Counted from the stretch's first letter, positions 29,895 through 38,203 are shown. The stretch: DNA of 64,000 bases from Xanthobacter dioxanivorans (GCF_016807805.1 NZ_CP063362.1:2097001-2161000); one strand, 5' to 3'. Numbers and translations are program-made. The notes: generated by a model from the sequence alone, not told the origin.

Positions 29895-30292
29895 GCTGCT
29901 TCCTCCGCCTTGAGCGCCCCGCGTCCGAGCGCCATAAATTCCTTGAAGAAGCGCAAGTTCTTCACCAGTGTGAGGATATCGCCATCGATACGGCCGCGGC
30001 CGATCTTCACCAGACCGAAAATGTCGTGGAAACCGGGTGACGGCAGAGGCTGCCAGAAGCGCTCGAGCGCATCGCGATCACAGCGCAGTCCAAACCGCCA
30101 GGGTGTCTTGCGGCTGGGGCCGGATTGAACCTGGATGAGACGGCCTTTTTCGAAATGCAGATAGGTTTCTTCCCCATCTACCTCGATCAGCACTGTTTCA
30201 CTGAAGAGAGCTCCCAGACGCAGAAGGTGCGTGCGGGAGTTATGTGCGGCCTGCATTGCCTTGAATTTAGTTTGGATCTTCGGGCTGATCAT
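29891..30292 (-). CDS. SCP2-like small protein
   Basis: A 133-residue protein with no transmembrane segment. The pattern 'VLIEVDGEETYLHFEKGRLIQVQ', then a middle helix and 'GRIDGDILTLVKNLRFFKEFMAL' resembles sterol-carrier-protein-2 domains, where the last helix closes a hydrophobic pocket. It could bind a hydrophobic intermediate or the substrate of the adjacent hydrolase, with which it overlaps by 4 bp. The family assignment is by pattern only and needs an HMM check. Confidence 0.5.
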   Translation of the reverse strand: MISPKIQTKFKAMQAAHNSRTHLLRLGALFSETVLIEVDGEETYLHFEKGRLIQVQSGPSRKTPWRFGLRCDRDALERFWQPLPSPGFHDIFGLVKIGRGRIDGDILTLVKNLRFFKEFMALGRGALKAEEAA

Positions 30293-30507
30293 TTGGCATC
30301 CTTGGCGTCAGTTGATTGTTCGCCAATGTGATGGCGCCGGTAGCCATTCAATGACGTTTCGGGTATCCGTCGATACCTTTGGGAATTGTCAGCACCGTTT
30401 CTTGGATTCCAGAGGTGGAGACCAAACTGCAAAACGCCGACTGCAGGCCCATCCGTGAAGCCAGCGGAGCGCACATCGCCCCCCGCCGATTAGTCCTGTC
30501 AGAATCT

Positions 30508-31158
30508 TCAGAATCTGTAGACGATGCCGGCGCTCAACAGAGTTGGGTTGGCTGTCACTTCTGCCCGAGCTGGATTTCCGCCGACGGTGCCAGTCGCCGT
30601 GGTGGAAAGGAAGATCTTCTTCACGTCCATGTAAACCCCCCATTTGCTGTCGATATCATATTCGAAGCCCGCCTGAAGAACCGGAGCGAAGGCGTTGTTG
30701 ACTTTGAGATCGGCGACGGCGCCATCGGAGGTGCCGAAGAAGAGTGTATAGTTCACCCCTGCGCCGACATAGGGCTGAAATCTCGGACCGAAGTTGGTGA
30801 AATGGTACTGCGCTGCGAGGACGGCGGGTGCGTAGTACGTCTTCCCAAGTGTCACGCCGCCGAGCGGACCCGTACCTGTCAGCGTCGTCTTGGGCGGAAT
30901 GCCTCCCGTCAACATCAGGCTCACGTTGTTGTCGAAGCGATATCCCACGTCAAACCCCAGTGTGAGATTGTCCTTAGTGTCAGCACTCGCCCCGGGGATG
31001 ACACCGCCGCCAACCGAGATGTCTGCCTTCGAGTCAAACAGGACGCCAAGTGGGCCGGTACGAACGAACCAACCCTCCTTCGATGCGTCTTGTGCTTGTG
31101 CGGTCGAAGACATGGTCAATATCGCAAGAGCTGATAAGATCTTCTTCATTTTCTTCAT
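30508..31158 (-). CDS. OmpW/AlkL-like outer-membrane protein
   Basis: A 216-residue outer-membrane beta-barrel of the OmpW family. The signal peptide is cleaved after AQA (about residue 23). The mature part shows alternating beta strands such as 'DVGYRFDNNVSLMLTGG', 'PAVLAAQYHFTN', 'QPYVGAGVNYTLFF' and 'AGFEYDIDSKWGVYMDVKK', and ends 'LLSAGIVYRF' with a C-terminal Phe. OmpW relatives such as AlkL import hydrophobic alkanes and alkenes, which fits its place in a hydrocarbon monooxygenase operon. The ATG at 31158 follows a GGGGGA site. Confidence 0.87.
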   Translation of the reverse strand: MKKMKKILSALAILTMSSTAQAQDASKEGWFVRTGPLGVLFDSKADISVGGGVIPGASADTKDNLTLGFDVGYRFDNNVSLMLTGGIPPKTTLTGTGPLGGVTLGKTYYAPAVLAAQYHFTNFGPRFQPYVGAGVNYTLFFGTSDGAVADLKVNNAFAPVLQAGFEYDIDSKWGVYMDVKKIFLSTTATGTVGGNPARAEVTANPTLLSAGIVYRF

Positions 31159-31245
31159 TCCCCCCGTGTGTGTGGATCGTCGCCACAATGGCCTCCCGAT
31201 CGCCAATCTTCGCCCATCAGGCGATATCGAAGCATGTTAGCTTCG

Positions 31246-31650
31246 TCATTCCGCGTTCTGAACTCCCTGTGCCCGACCGCGCCGATGCCCCGATCGCTTT
31301 CCGGAGGGAAAGGCACGGGCCAGGAGGTTGTGGGCGATGCGCATCTGGGTCATTTCGCGGCGGGTCTCCGTTTCATGCTGCCGCAGCACAAGGTCCGACC
31401 GCGGCAGCGCAGAGCAGATCAGGACAAAGCCAGCCGCATCATCCTCCGGATAGTGGGTGAGTGCGCCCGAGGTATCGACTTCGCCTTCGATCAGCCGCGC
31501 GGCGCAAGCCAAGCACCAGCCCTGCTCGCAAATCATCGGGCTCTCCAACCCCGCATCGATAAGCGAGTAGAGCAGATACTCGTTGTCCGGCGCCTCGAAC
31601 GACCAGACACCGTCCGGCCGTTCCAGTGTGACCCTGAATGCCCAGCTCAT
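31246..31650 (-). CDS. plant-type 2Fe-2S ferredoxin
   Basis: A 134-residue protein with a [2Fe-2S] ferredoxin domain. The ligands are C41, C46, C49 and C79 in 'CEQGWCLACAA...LICS', the C-x4-C-x2-C-x29-C spacing. The usual Ser/Ala residues around the cluster vary. The C-terminal 45 residues are basic and extend beyond the domain. The monooxygenase already has a Rieske ferredoxin and a reductase with its own cluster, so this is a second electron carrier or a repair ferredoxin like XylT. It overlaps the alcohol dehydrogenase gene by 4 bp. Confidence 0.85.
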   Translation of the reverse strand: MSWAFRVTLERPDGVWSFEAPDNEYLLYSLIDAGLESPMICEQGWCLACAARLIEGEVDTSGALTHYPEDDAAGFVLICSALPRSDLVLRQHETETRREMTQMRIAHNLLARAFPSGKRSGHRRGRAQGVQNAE

Positions 31651-32708
31651 GGCCGGATGAGCACCTTCTCCACGTTGTCGAGCCGCTCGCCGAACACGCG
31701 ATAGGCCTCGCCGGCTTGGTCGAGCGAGAAGTTGTGGGTGAACATCTCAGTCAACGTGATCTTGCCCTCCGTGATGAGACGCTGAGCGTTCCACATCTCC
31801 GGCCAGACGCTTGCGAAACCGCGCATATGCAACGTGATGTCGCGGAAGAACACATCGAGGAGGTTCACAGGATGCGCCATGTCTGTGAACATGCCGAGGC
31901 CCGCCATCGTGCCACCAGCGCGGATCAGCGAGAATGACAGATCGAGGCTTTCGCCGGTGCCTACCATCTCGATCACCTTGTCGACACCCCGTCCGCCGGT
32001 GGCTGCCTTAACGGCTTCTACCCCCGCTTCACCGGGCTCGAAGACCTCGATGCCATAGCGCATCTTGGCGGCCTCGCGCCGGTGCGCGACCGGATCGAAG
32101 GCAAAGACTTTGCCCGGACCGCGTTTGGTCGCCAGATCGAGGGCCATCATTCCGGTAGGTCCAAGGCCAACGATCGCTAGACTTTCGCCGATCTGGACGT
32201 CCACCAGCTTATTGGCCAGGATCGCGGTGGGCAGGTTGCATGAGAGCGTCAGCGCCTGCGCGTCCGTCAGCGCATCGTCGATCTTGATCGTATGGGCATC
32301 GGCATGGGGGATCGACATGTACTCCGCCTGCGTCCCATTGAGATCGCCGAAGCCGACACCGAATCCGTAGACTGCGGATTTCGTAACTTGGCAGTGTGCC
32401 GTGTTGTGATGCCGGCACTGGTAGCAGTCACCGCACGAGGCCGAATAGCCCATCGAAACCCGGTCGCCCTTAGAAAACCTGCCGACCTCGGCACCGGTTT
32501 CGATCACCTCGCCCGAGAGTTCATGGCCCAGCGTGGAATGACCCTTTCCCATCGCTTGATCCAGGGTGCCGCGCCAGATGTGCAGATCCGACCCGCAGAT
32601 CGAGGTGGCGCGCACCTTCACCAGAATCTGGTGCGGCTCGGTGATTTTCGGATCGTCCACATTGATGGTGCGGATATCCTTGGGGCCGAAATAGACAGCG
32701 GCTTTCAT
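31647..32708 (-). CDS. zinc-dependent NAD(P) alcohol dehydrogenase
   Basis: A 353-residue medium-chain dehydrogenase. Catalytic zinc ligands C38 ('SICGSDLH') and H62-E63 ('GHELSGEV') are present; the structural zinc cysteines are C92, C95, C98 and C106; the Rossmann motif is 'VGLGPTGMMALDLA'. It probably oxidises an alcohol made by, or derived from, the monooxygenase product. Secondary alcohol dehydrogenases play this role in propane and alkene degraders (established). It lies in the monooxygenase operon between the DUF5519-like gene and the ferredoxin gene. Confidence 0.9.
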   Translation of the reverse strand: MKAAVYFGPKDIRTINVDDPKITEPHQILVKVRATSICGSDLHIWRGTLDQAMGKGHSTLGHELSGEVIETGAEVGRFSKGDRVSMGYSASCGDCYQCRHHNTAHCQVTKSAVYGFGVGFGDLNGTQAEYMSIPHADAHTIKIDDALTDAQALTLSCNLPTAILANKLVDVQIGESLAIVGLGPTGMMALDLATKRGPGKVFAFDPVAHRREAAKMRYGIEVFEPGEAGVEAVKAATGGRGVDKVIEMVGTGESLDLSFSLIRAGGTMAGLGMFTDMAHPVNLLDVFFRDITLHMRGFASVWPEMWNAQRLITEGKITLTEMFTHNFSLDQAGEAYRVFGERLDNVEKVLIRP

Positions 32709-32737
32709 GTGCGGTTTCCTCCCTGTTTCCTTGTTCT

Positions 32738-33286
32738 CTACCAACGCGTGTCCGGCAGGATGACGTCGCCGATCCTGCCAACAGCATATCCGTAGGCAGC
32801 CTCTATGATCGAACGCGCGGCGATCAGCTCTTCTTCGTCCCTTGGGGCAAAGACGATCAGGCTTTGCGGCGGCACCGCACCGGCCATGTAGCGGGCGAAG
32901 GGATGAACGGTTCCCCAGCCAAGCGTCAGAATCCGTTGTGCCCATTCCGGGCGCAAGCCGAGATGCATCGCGCCGTCGGCGCGCAGGATTAGCCAGACAG
33001 GGTCGCTGACAAAGGCCTCGGGCTGGCCCCGCGCGAGTTCTTCGTCAAGGGCGAAGCCATGTCCGGGCGTTTGGAATGGCGCCTCGCAGGAGGTGCTGCC
33101 GGGCAAGGTGCCCGCAAAGGCCGCGATTGCGGCCAGCAATGCGGGACTTGCCCGATCTTCATCCTGTAAACAGGGCCATTTCGCATCTAGGTGCGGGGGG
33201 GCGCCAACCCTCTTTTGCAAACTGCGCAGTGAGGGTGCCAGCTCCCAGACCTGAATCTCCGACAGATTCTTAGCCGAAGCTGTCAT
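32738..33286 (-). CDS. luciferase-domain (DUF5519-like) protein of unknown function
   Basis: A 182-residue soluble protein. The C-terminal half, 'DGAMHLGLRPEWAQRILTLGWGTVHPFA' followed by 'LIVFAPRDEEELIAARSIIEAAYGYAVG', matches the small 'luciferase' (DUF5519) domain seen as a solo protein in many bacteria. The N-terminal part is variable. Its start lies inside the last codons of the reductase gene (17-bp overlap), so it is translated with the monooxygenase. It has no known role in such systems. Confidence 0.55.
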   Translation of the reverse strand: MTASAKNLSEIQVWELAPSLRSLQKRVGAPPHLDAKWPCLQDEDRASPALLAAIAAFAGTLPGSTSCEAPFQTPGHGFALDEELARGQPEAFVSDPVWLILRADGAMHLGLRPEWAQRILTLGWGTVHPFARYMAGAVPPQSLIVFAPRDEEELIAARSIIEAAYGYAVGRIGDVILPDTRW

Positions 33287-34259
33287 AGTGCACCTGTGTT
33301 ATCGGTACTCCAGCTTCTTTGAGCTGAGCTTTGACACTGTTCACCATGACTGGCGGGCCGGCGACGTAGAATTCAGCCTCTGTCGGTGCGTTGATTAGCG
33401 CCGTGATTGCATTGGTCACAAAGCCTTGCTGGTAGCCCCAGCCTTCCGGCGGCATCTCCACGACCGGCGTATAGCGTGCATGGCGGACCCGCGCCGCCGC
33501 TGCTGCAAGCTCATTCCCCGCCGCAAGATCGACAGCGCTGCGGGCGCCATAGATCACATCGACAGGCGCATTGAAATCGACCGCCTCTTCGGCTGCCTGC
33601 CGGATCATCGAAAGGATCGGCGAGATGCCGGTGCCGCCGGCCACGAACACCTTGCGTCCCGCCTTCTTGCGCAGGGTGCACACGCCAAAAGGCGCTTCGA
33701 TGGTGATGCAGGTGCCTACAGCAAGATCGGCCAGGGCGTTTGACCCTGCTCCGCCGTCGTAACGTTTGGCGATGAATTGAAGCGTGTCGCCACATGGCAG
33801 ATTGCACATGGAATAGCTTCGCCGGATGCCACCCGGCAGGTGAAGAATCGCGTACTGGCCAGGAAGAAACTCGGCTCCGCCCTCAACGCGAAAGGTGAAA
33901 CGGCGGATTTCAGGTGCAAGTTCCTCGACAGCGATCAGTTCGCCGGTGCATTCCTGGCAGGGCAAGGGCAGTCCTTCCCAGTGTCCCGGGGGAGGAGTGA
34001 TGATGATGTCACTTGTCGGGCGAGACTGGCAGGCCAGAACACGTCCGCGCCGCGCATCGCGTGGACTTACGGCAGGGGCGTCCTGGAAGATCAGGTCGAC
34101 AGAACCTTCGACAAGCCCCACTTTGCATGTCCCGCAACTCCCCCAGCCGCATTCATAGGGCAGGATCTGGCCGTTGCGCCGTGCAGCCTGAAGGATGGTT
34201 TCATCGGGCCGTGCCTCGAATATCGGGCCATCAGGTGCGATTTGGATCTTGTGTGACAT
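33270..34259 (-). CDS. monooxygenase NADH:ferredoxin reductase component
   Basis: A 329-residue reductase of the TmoF/XamoF/IsoF type. An N-terminal plant-type [2Fe-2S] domain has C37, C42, C45 and C77 ('CGWGSCGTCK ... LACQ'). An FAD-binding domain follows with 'RRSYSMCNLP', and an NAD domain with 'VFVAGGTGISPILSMI' and C-terminal 'FYVAGPPVMV'. It passes electrons from NADH to the Rieske ferredoxin encoded upstream. Length matches the roughly 325-residue family norm. The ATG at 34259 is preceded by about 70 bp of non-coding sequence after the beta-subunit gene. Confidence 0.93.
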   Translation of the reverse strand: MSHKIQIAPDGPIFEARPDETILQAARRNGQILPYECGWGSCGTCKVGLVEGSVDLIFQDAPAVSPRDARRGRVLACQSRPTSDIIITPPPGHWEGLPLPCQECTGELIAVEELAPEIRRFTFRVEGGAEFLPGQYAILHLPGGIRRSYSMCNLPCGDTLQFIAKRYDGGAGSNALADLAVGTCITIEAPFGVCTLRKKAGRKVFVAGGTGISPILSMIRQAAEEAVDFNAPVDVIYGARSAVDLAAGNELAAAAARVRHARYTPVVEMPPEGWGYQQGFVTNAITALINAPTEAEFYVAGPPVMVNSVKAQLKEAGVPITQVHYDSFG

Positions 34260-34329
34260 TGGTGGCACGATCTCATTTGGCTCGACGCGATGACCGGGGC
34301 CACGAAATCGACCCCGGTGCTGAAGCGGC

Positions 34330-35352
34330 TTAAAGGCCGCATTCGCCCATGAGACGGCGCTGTGCGGCCAAGGTGCGATCCAGAATCGAAGCGGCACTTT
34401 CGGCACCAGGTGCGGTTGCCAAGGCCTCGGCCAAGCCGCGCGCCGCCTTCTCTCCAAGAGGCAGCCATTTGGCAGTTTGCTTGCGCAAGAATTCCTCGTT
34501 GGAGGCTGCCTTGCCGACGGCGTAGTCGACCAGCGCCTTGGTATTTTCCTCGGCATAGACCTGGTCGTGATTGCGGAAGTCATCGTGCATCAGCTGCAGG
34601 AGATCATCACCGTTGGCGGCAGCCAGCGTCGCGATCTCGCTGTTGAAGATGTGGTCGAAGATCGGTCGCACCACCAGATTGCGCGAGGCGAAGGCTTCGC
34701 CGAAATCATACGCGATGAGCTGCTTCTCGATCAGCTCACGCAGGCCCTGCCATTGCGGTCCATCGGTCCACCTCGTACGGGTCGCGTCACTGTCAGCCAG
34801 ATCGGGGCGCTCATTATCCATCGCGAGAACTTGCGCCACATAGGCTTGACGCTGCACACGCCGCATTTCATTCCCGAGCTGGAAATAGAACGTGTTGGTG
34901 ACGAAGGCCGACGGAGCCATCTGCGCCACATAGGCAGCGCTCATCTGCATGCCGTGGCCGGGAAAGCGCACGGGCAGGTAATTGTTGCGCAGGAAATCGA
35001 GCCACGCGGTCGGGAGCGAGCGATAATGGTCGCGGCTCTCGAATTCGTCGATGAGGTTGTCGAGGTAGACCTCGCGATCCTTCTGCATCTCGATGTAGCG
35101 ACGATAGGTGAAGGCGCGTGTATCGCGAAAGCCCTCCCAGTCGTCGACGGAAGAAACAAGCGGCGAGCCTTCGCGGTTCTGCTTGTAGAAGACGTTCAGC
35201 GACCAGTTTTCGGACAGTTCAAAAGGCGCTGGTTCCTTCCGAAAATGGTTGTGGAACTTGTAGGTGACGGCCTCATATTCCGAGGGGACGCGACGCTCTT
35301 CCCACTGGCTCCATGTCGTCTTGCGTTTGCGGCCGGCTGATCTGACTGCCAT
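34330..35352 (-). CDS. diiron monooxygenase hydroxylase beta subunit
   Basis: A 340-residue homologue of TmoE/XamoE/IsoE. It has the ferritin-like helical fold but lacks the diiron ligands. Segments 'RKTTWSQWEERRVPSEYEAVTYKFHNHFRKEPAPFELS' at the N-terminus and 'YRRYIEMQKDREVYLDNLIDEFE' are typical of this structural subunit. It forms the alpha2-beta2-gamma2 hydroxylase with the products of the genes at 36400 and 36055. Position fifth in the ABCDEF-type order agrees with Xanthobacter alkene monooxygenase and isoprene monooxygenase operons. Confidence 0.92.
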   Translation of the reverse strand: MAVRSAGRKRKTTWSQWEERRVPSEYEAVTYKFHNHFRKEPAPFELSENWSLNVFYKQNREGSPLVSSVDDWEGFRDTRAFTYRRYIEMQKDREVYLDNLIDEFESRDHYRSLPTAWLDFLRNNYLPVRFPGHGMQMSAAYVAQMAPSAFVTNTFYFQLGNEMRRVQRQAYVAQVLAMDNERPDLADSDATRTRWTDGPQWQGLRELIEKQLIAYDFGEAFASRNLVVRPIFDHIFNSEIATLAAANGDDLLQLMHDDFRNHDQVYAEENTKALVDYAVGKAASNEEFLRKQTAKWLPLGEKAARGLAEALATAPGAESAASILDRTLAAQRRLMGECGL

Positions 35353-35376
35353 ATTTCTTTCCTCCCAGAAAGCTCG

Positions 35377-35673
35377 TTAGTTGTGAATCGTCCAGGTCCA
35401 TGCCTCGTCGGTCGAACTGAGTCGTCCGGCGAAGGAAACGAGGCTCGGTTCGATCTCGGTCAGCCGGAAGGGCCGACCGAGCATCTGGACCATGCTCTTC
35501 TCGGTCAGACAGAATTCGTGATCTGCCTGGATGCGGACATAGCCACCCCGATCCTCGACTATGATCTCACGGTCAGGATTGTCCTGTTCGGCCGCTTCGA
35601 TCACGGCGTTGATGATGTCTTCATCAACGCCGCGGATGACCGGACCGACCAGTCTGACTTCAGTATTCGTCAT
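35377..35673 (-). CDS. monooxygenase coupling/effector protein (MmoB/DmpM family)
   Basis: A 98-residue cofactor-free effector protein of the TmoD/XamoD/IsoD type. 'VRLVGPVIRGVDEDIINAVIEAAEQDNPDREIIVEDRGGYVRIQAD' matches the conserved MmoB-fold core. Such proteins bind the hydroxylase and tune dioxygen activation and regiospecificity. Its place between the Rieske and beta-subunit genes is the canonical order. A clear GGAGGAA-type site precedes the ATG. Confidence 0.93.
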   Translation of the reverse strand: MTNTEVRLVGPVIRGVDEDIINAVIEAAEQDNPDREIIVEDRGGYVRIQADHEFCLTEKSMVQMLGRPFRLTEIEPSLVSFAGRLSSTDEAWTWTIHN

Positions 35674-35684
35674 GTTCTTCCTCC

Positions 35685-36065
35685 CTATGCCTCTTCTTCG
35701 ACGCTGTGACGCAATCGACGCAGGCGTCCGTCGGTAGGTACGCCGACCATGATGTTCTCGCCCTCAAGCCTCACGTCGTACTGGAAGAGCTTGCAGCCGA
35801 GCGGATTGCGCCCCCTGCCGTCTTTCATGTCGAACTCCCATTCATGGGCAGAACAAGTGATCGTGCCTTTCACGAAGTCGAAGTTGCCGTCTGCGAGGAG
35901 TATTTCCTGATGCGGGCACATTCCCTGGAAGCAGACAATCCGTCCGCCTTCGCGGTGGATCAGGATCACTTCTTCACCTTCGACCTTGGCGTCCAACATA
36001 TCGCCTTCCCAAAGGTCATCGAGCGTGGCCACCTTGACCCATTTCACGCCTGGATCATCCGACAT
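35685..36065 (-). CDS. Rieske-type ferredoxin of the monooxygenase
   Basis: A 126-residue Rieske [2Fe-2S] protein. The cluster ligands are C50-P-H52 and C71-S-A-H74 in 'MCPHQE' and 'ITCSAHEWEFD'. It transfers electrons from the reductase to the diiron hydroxylase (TmoC/XamoC/IsoC role). The ATG at 36065 overlaps the end of the gamma-subunit gene and has GAGG about 7 bases upstream; an ATG at 36080 is the alternative. It is the third gene of the canonical six. Confidence 0.94.
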   Translation of the reverse strand: MSDDPGVKWVKVATLDDLWEGDMLDAKVEGEEVILIHREGGRIVCFQGMCPHQEILLADGNFDFVKGTITCSAHEWEFDMKDGRGRNPLGCKLFQYDVRLEGENIMVGVPTDGRLRRLRHSVEEEA

Positions 36066-36303
36066 ATCCAGCCTCGACATAGTCCATCACCCCGATGCCA
36101 CTGTCGGCCACCGTCATCTCGGGCGGCAGTTCCTTGCCGTTGAAATAGACGCGCTTCGGCGCGTCCCGGATCGCCACCCGCAGTCCGACCGCGTGATGTG
36201 CAATCTTTTCCGCCACGGTGTTCATGTCGTCGGTATCTTCGACGGGGACCAGCTGCACGACGAAGTCGCCGCGAAAGCTGGTTTGAAGCGGTATCATGGC
36301 CAT
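36055..36303 (-). CDS. diiron monooxygenase hydroxylase gamma subunit
   Basis: An 82-residue ubiquitin-fold subunit of the TmoB/XamoB/IsoB type. 'IPLQTSFRGDFVVQLVPVEDTDDMNTVAEKIAHHAVGLRV' matches the family start, and 'MTVADSGIGVMDYVEAGY' its end. The start ATG at 36303 has GGGAGGAAATTC directly upstream, supporting this choice over an in-frame ATG further 5'. It completes the hydroxylase with the alpha and beta subunits. Confidence 0.92.
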   Translation of the reverse strand: MAMIPLQTSFRGDFVVQLVPVEDTDDMNTVAEKIAHHAVGLRVAIRDAPKRVYFNGKELPPEMTVADSGIGVMDYVEAGYVG

Positions 36304-36399
36304 GAATTTCCTCCCTTTCGCCCGAGCCGAAGGCAAACTTCTCCTGGCATAGGCCGTTGGTGCCGGCGCGGATGTTGGTTTCTTTGGTGTGTGTGGCGC

Positions 36400-37887
36400 T
36401 TACTCGGCCGCCAATGGCATCCGTTCCTTGGCCCATGCGTAGTTATCGGCATCGTTGCCGGCCACATCTGGGGTGATGCCCATGTATTTCAGTGCGCCTT
36501 CCAGGTTGGGTGGCTGAATGTGACCGGCTAGGAAGCGATCGACGATCGACAGATGAGTGTCGTAGCGCTCAGGCTGGCTCTGCCAGACCCATTGGCAGAT
36601 ATCCGAACAGAACGTGAGCTTGCGCCCCTTGTGCGTGGTCAACCTCGGGGCTTTGTCCACCGTGGGGGAACAGATCGGGAGTTGGCAGCAGTTGCAAACG
36701 ACGGGCAGCGTTTCGGGATAGGTTTTTTCCATCCGGCCTTCGCGCACGTTGTCCACGATGACATCCCAGTATTTGCCAAACCTGTCGTTCCAGCCGGGAT
36801 ATTTTTGCTCGAGCCAGTCCCGCTCCTGCATCGAGATGCCGGCATCCGGGTTCCACCAGACGGTGGGCCGCCAAAACCACACGCCGAGATGGATCGCGTG
36901 GTGAAACCATTCCAGCTCCGGCAGGAAATGCTCTTCCCAGTACCAAGGAAGATCCATGCCCAGGTCCTTGAACTGGTCCATGAACTGGCGGCAGATCCAG
37001 TCCTGCATAAACTCCTTGAAGCTCATGGTCCTGTTTTCGAGAGGCGTGTAGTAGTCCATCGACAAGCCGGTGAGCAGAGCAAAGATCTTCCACGCCCGCC
37101 AGAACATCTGGTCAACCAATTTCTGTGCTTCCGGACCCTTACCGGCGTTACGCAGGATCTTCAGCGTCGGCTCGCCCTGCTGCGAGTGACGGGCCTCGTC
37201 GGTCTGGATGGAAGAGATCAATGCTCCGAATTCGATGTCGCCCACATGCAGTGCGTCGGCCGACATGCCGAGAAACTGCAGATTGGTGAAGCCGGTTTCG
37301 AAGGTGAAGGTCAGCTGGATCGCCGTGGACACCGCGTCGTTGGCGGTGAACATGTCGTCAAACAAGCTTCCCGCGGCAATCGCACCCCATCCGTTGGTAT
37401 GCGCCGCCTTGTGTGCCCAATCCATCTGCGGGTCTTTGTCGAGCAGACAGTACGGGAAGAAGATCTGGGCTTGCCCGTGGCGGGCTTCATCCAGCGTGCC
37501 GAACGTTGCCATGTTGCGCCAAGCTGCTGCGCGACCGAAACGCGCCATACGTGCCTCGCCGATCGAGGCCAGGTATTCAGGGACCGGAATTGCACCGTAG
37601 TGCGCCTTCACCGCAGATTTCCAGCCCGGATCGAGCTTTTCGTACATGTCCGAGCGCGCGATGGTCGAACGGATGGAGTAGATTCCGGCGTCCTTGCCAG
37701 CCTGGTTGTGGACATATTCGCGGAACGTCAGCTTGTAGGGTTCATCCCAGCCCCACCAATCGCGATTAGTCGTCCCAAAGCTCTTAGAAAGCACCTCGGG
37801 GAACGCTTCCTCCTCGGTGACATATCTTAAGTCCCAGTTCATGTCTCTGGCTGTATCGTAGTAGTCCTGCCTTTGGAGTTTGGGCAT
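36400..37887 (-). CDS. diiron monooxygenase hydroxylase alpha subunit (alkene/isoprene/toluene monooxygenase family)
   Basis: A 495-residue catalytic subunit homologous to TmoA, XamoA and IsoA. All six diiron ligands fall at the toluene-4-monooxygenase numbering: E104, E134, H137 ('LDEARHGQ'), E197 ('FETGF'), E231 and H234 ('TDEARHSQ'). The gating threonine T201 is also kept. Residue 103, usually small (Gly in TmoA), is proline here. The C-terminal domain has a Cys-rich 'VCNCCQLPIC' pair and 'FCSDICQW' that may form a structural site. Alkene epoxidation or aromatic hydroxylation is expected; the order A-B-C-D-E-F with an OmpW and ADH favours a small alkene. It is the first gene of the leftward operon. 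Confidence 0.94.
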   Translation of the reverse strand: MPKLQRQDYYDTARDMNWDLRYVTEEEAFPEVLSKSFGTTNRDWWGWDEPYKLTFREYVHNQAGKDAGIYSIRSTIARSDMYEKLDPGWKSAVKAHYGAIPVPEYLASIGEARMARFGRAAAWRNMATFGTLDEARHGQAQIFFPYCLLDKDPQMDWAHKAAHTNGWGAIAAGSLFDDMFTANDAVSTAIQLTFTFETGFTNLQFLGMSADALHVGDIEFGALISSIQTDEARHSQQGEPTLKILRNAGKGPEAQKLVDQMFWRAWKIFALLTGLSMDYYTPLENRTMSFKEFMQDWICRQFMDQFKDLGMDLPWYWEEHFLPELEWFHHAIHLGVWFWRPTVWWNPDAGISMQERDWLEQKYPGWNDRFGKYWDVIVDNVREGRMEKTYPETLPVVCNCCQLPICSPTVDKAPRLTTHKGRKLTFCSDICQWVWQSQPERYDTHLSIVDRFLAGHIQPPNLEGALKYMGITPDVAGNDADNYAWAKERMPLAAE

Positions 37888-37982
37888 TCTAATCTCCTCC
37901 CTAGTCGGGAATTACTCCCGCATTACATCCATGAGTGGCTATTACCGCAGGATCGTGGCGGCGCCTGCAGAAGCGGTTAACC

Positions 37983-38072
37983 TCACATCTTGGCGACGGC
38001 CTTGAGAACGTTCACATCCCAAGGATTGATCAGGTCGGACTTGGTCCAACCCTTGAGATCGTACTCGCTCAT
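37983..38072 (-). CDS. 29-codon open frame upstream of the monooxygenase operon
   Basis: A short frame starting MSEYDLKGWTKSDL and ending in KAVAKM lies 95 bp upstream of the alpha-subunit start, on the same strand. Its amino-acid composition looks protein-like, and a GGGGA stretch lies about 14 bases upstream of the ATG. It could be a leader peptide or the remnant of a gene cut by the nearby IS element. No homologue is recognised. Confidence 0.3.
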   Translation of the reverse strand: MSEYDLKGWTKSDLINPWDVNVLKAVAKM

Positions 38073-38203
38073 GCACCGACATTCCCCAAGTGGCCTGCCG
38101 CTTGACTTCAAGATCGCCTGATTTTGCTCGCTGGGCAAGCGTTTTTCGCCCCGAGCGGTGTCTGTCGTCGCGCAAACGGCCGAAGTCGGGTGGATCAAGC
38201 CTC

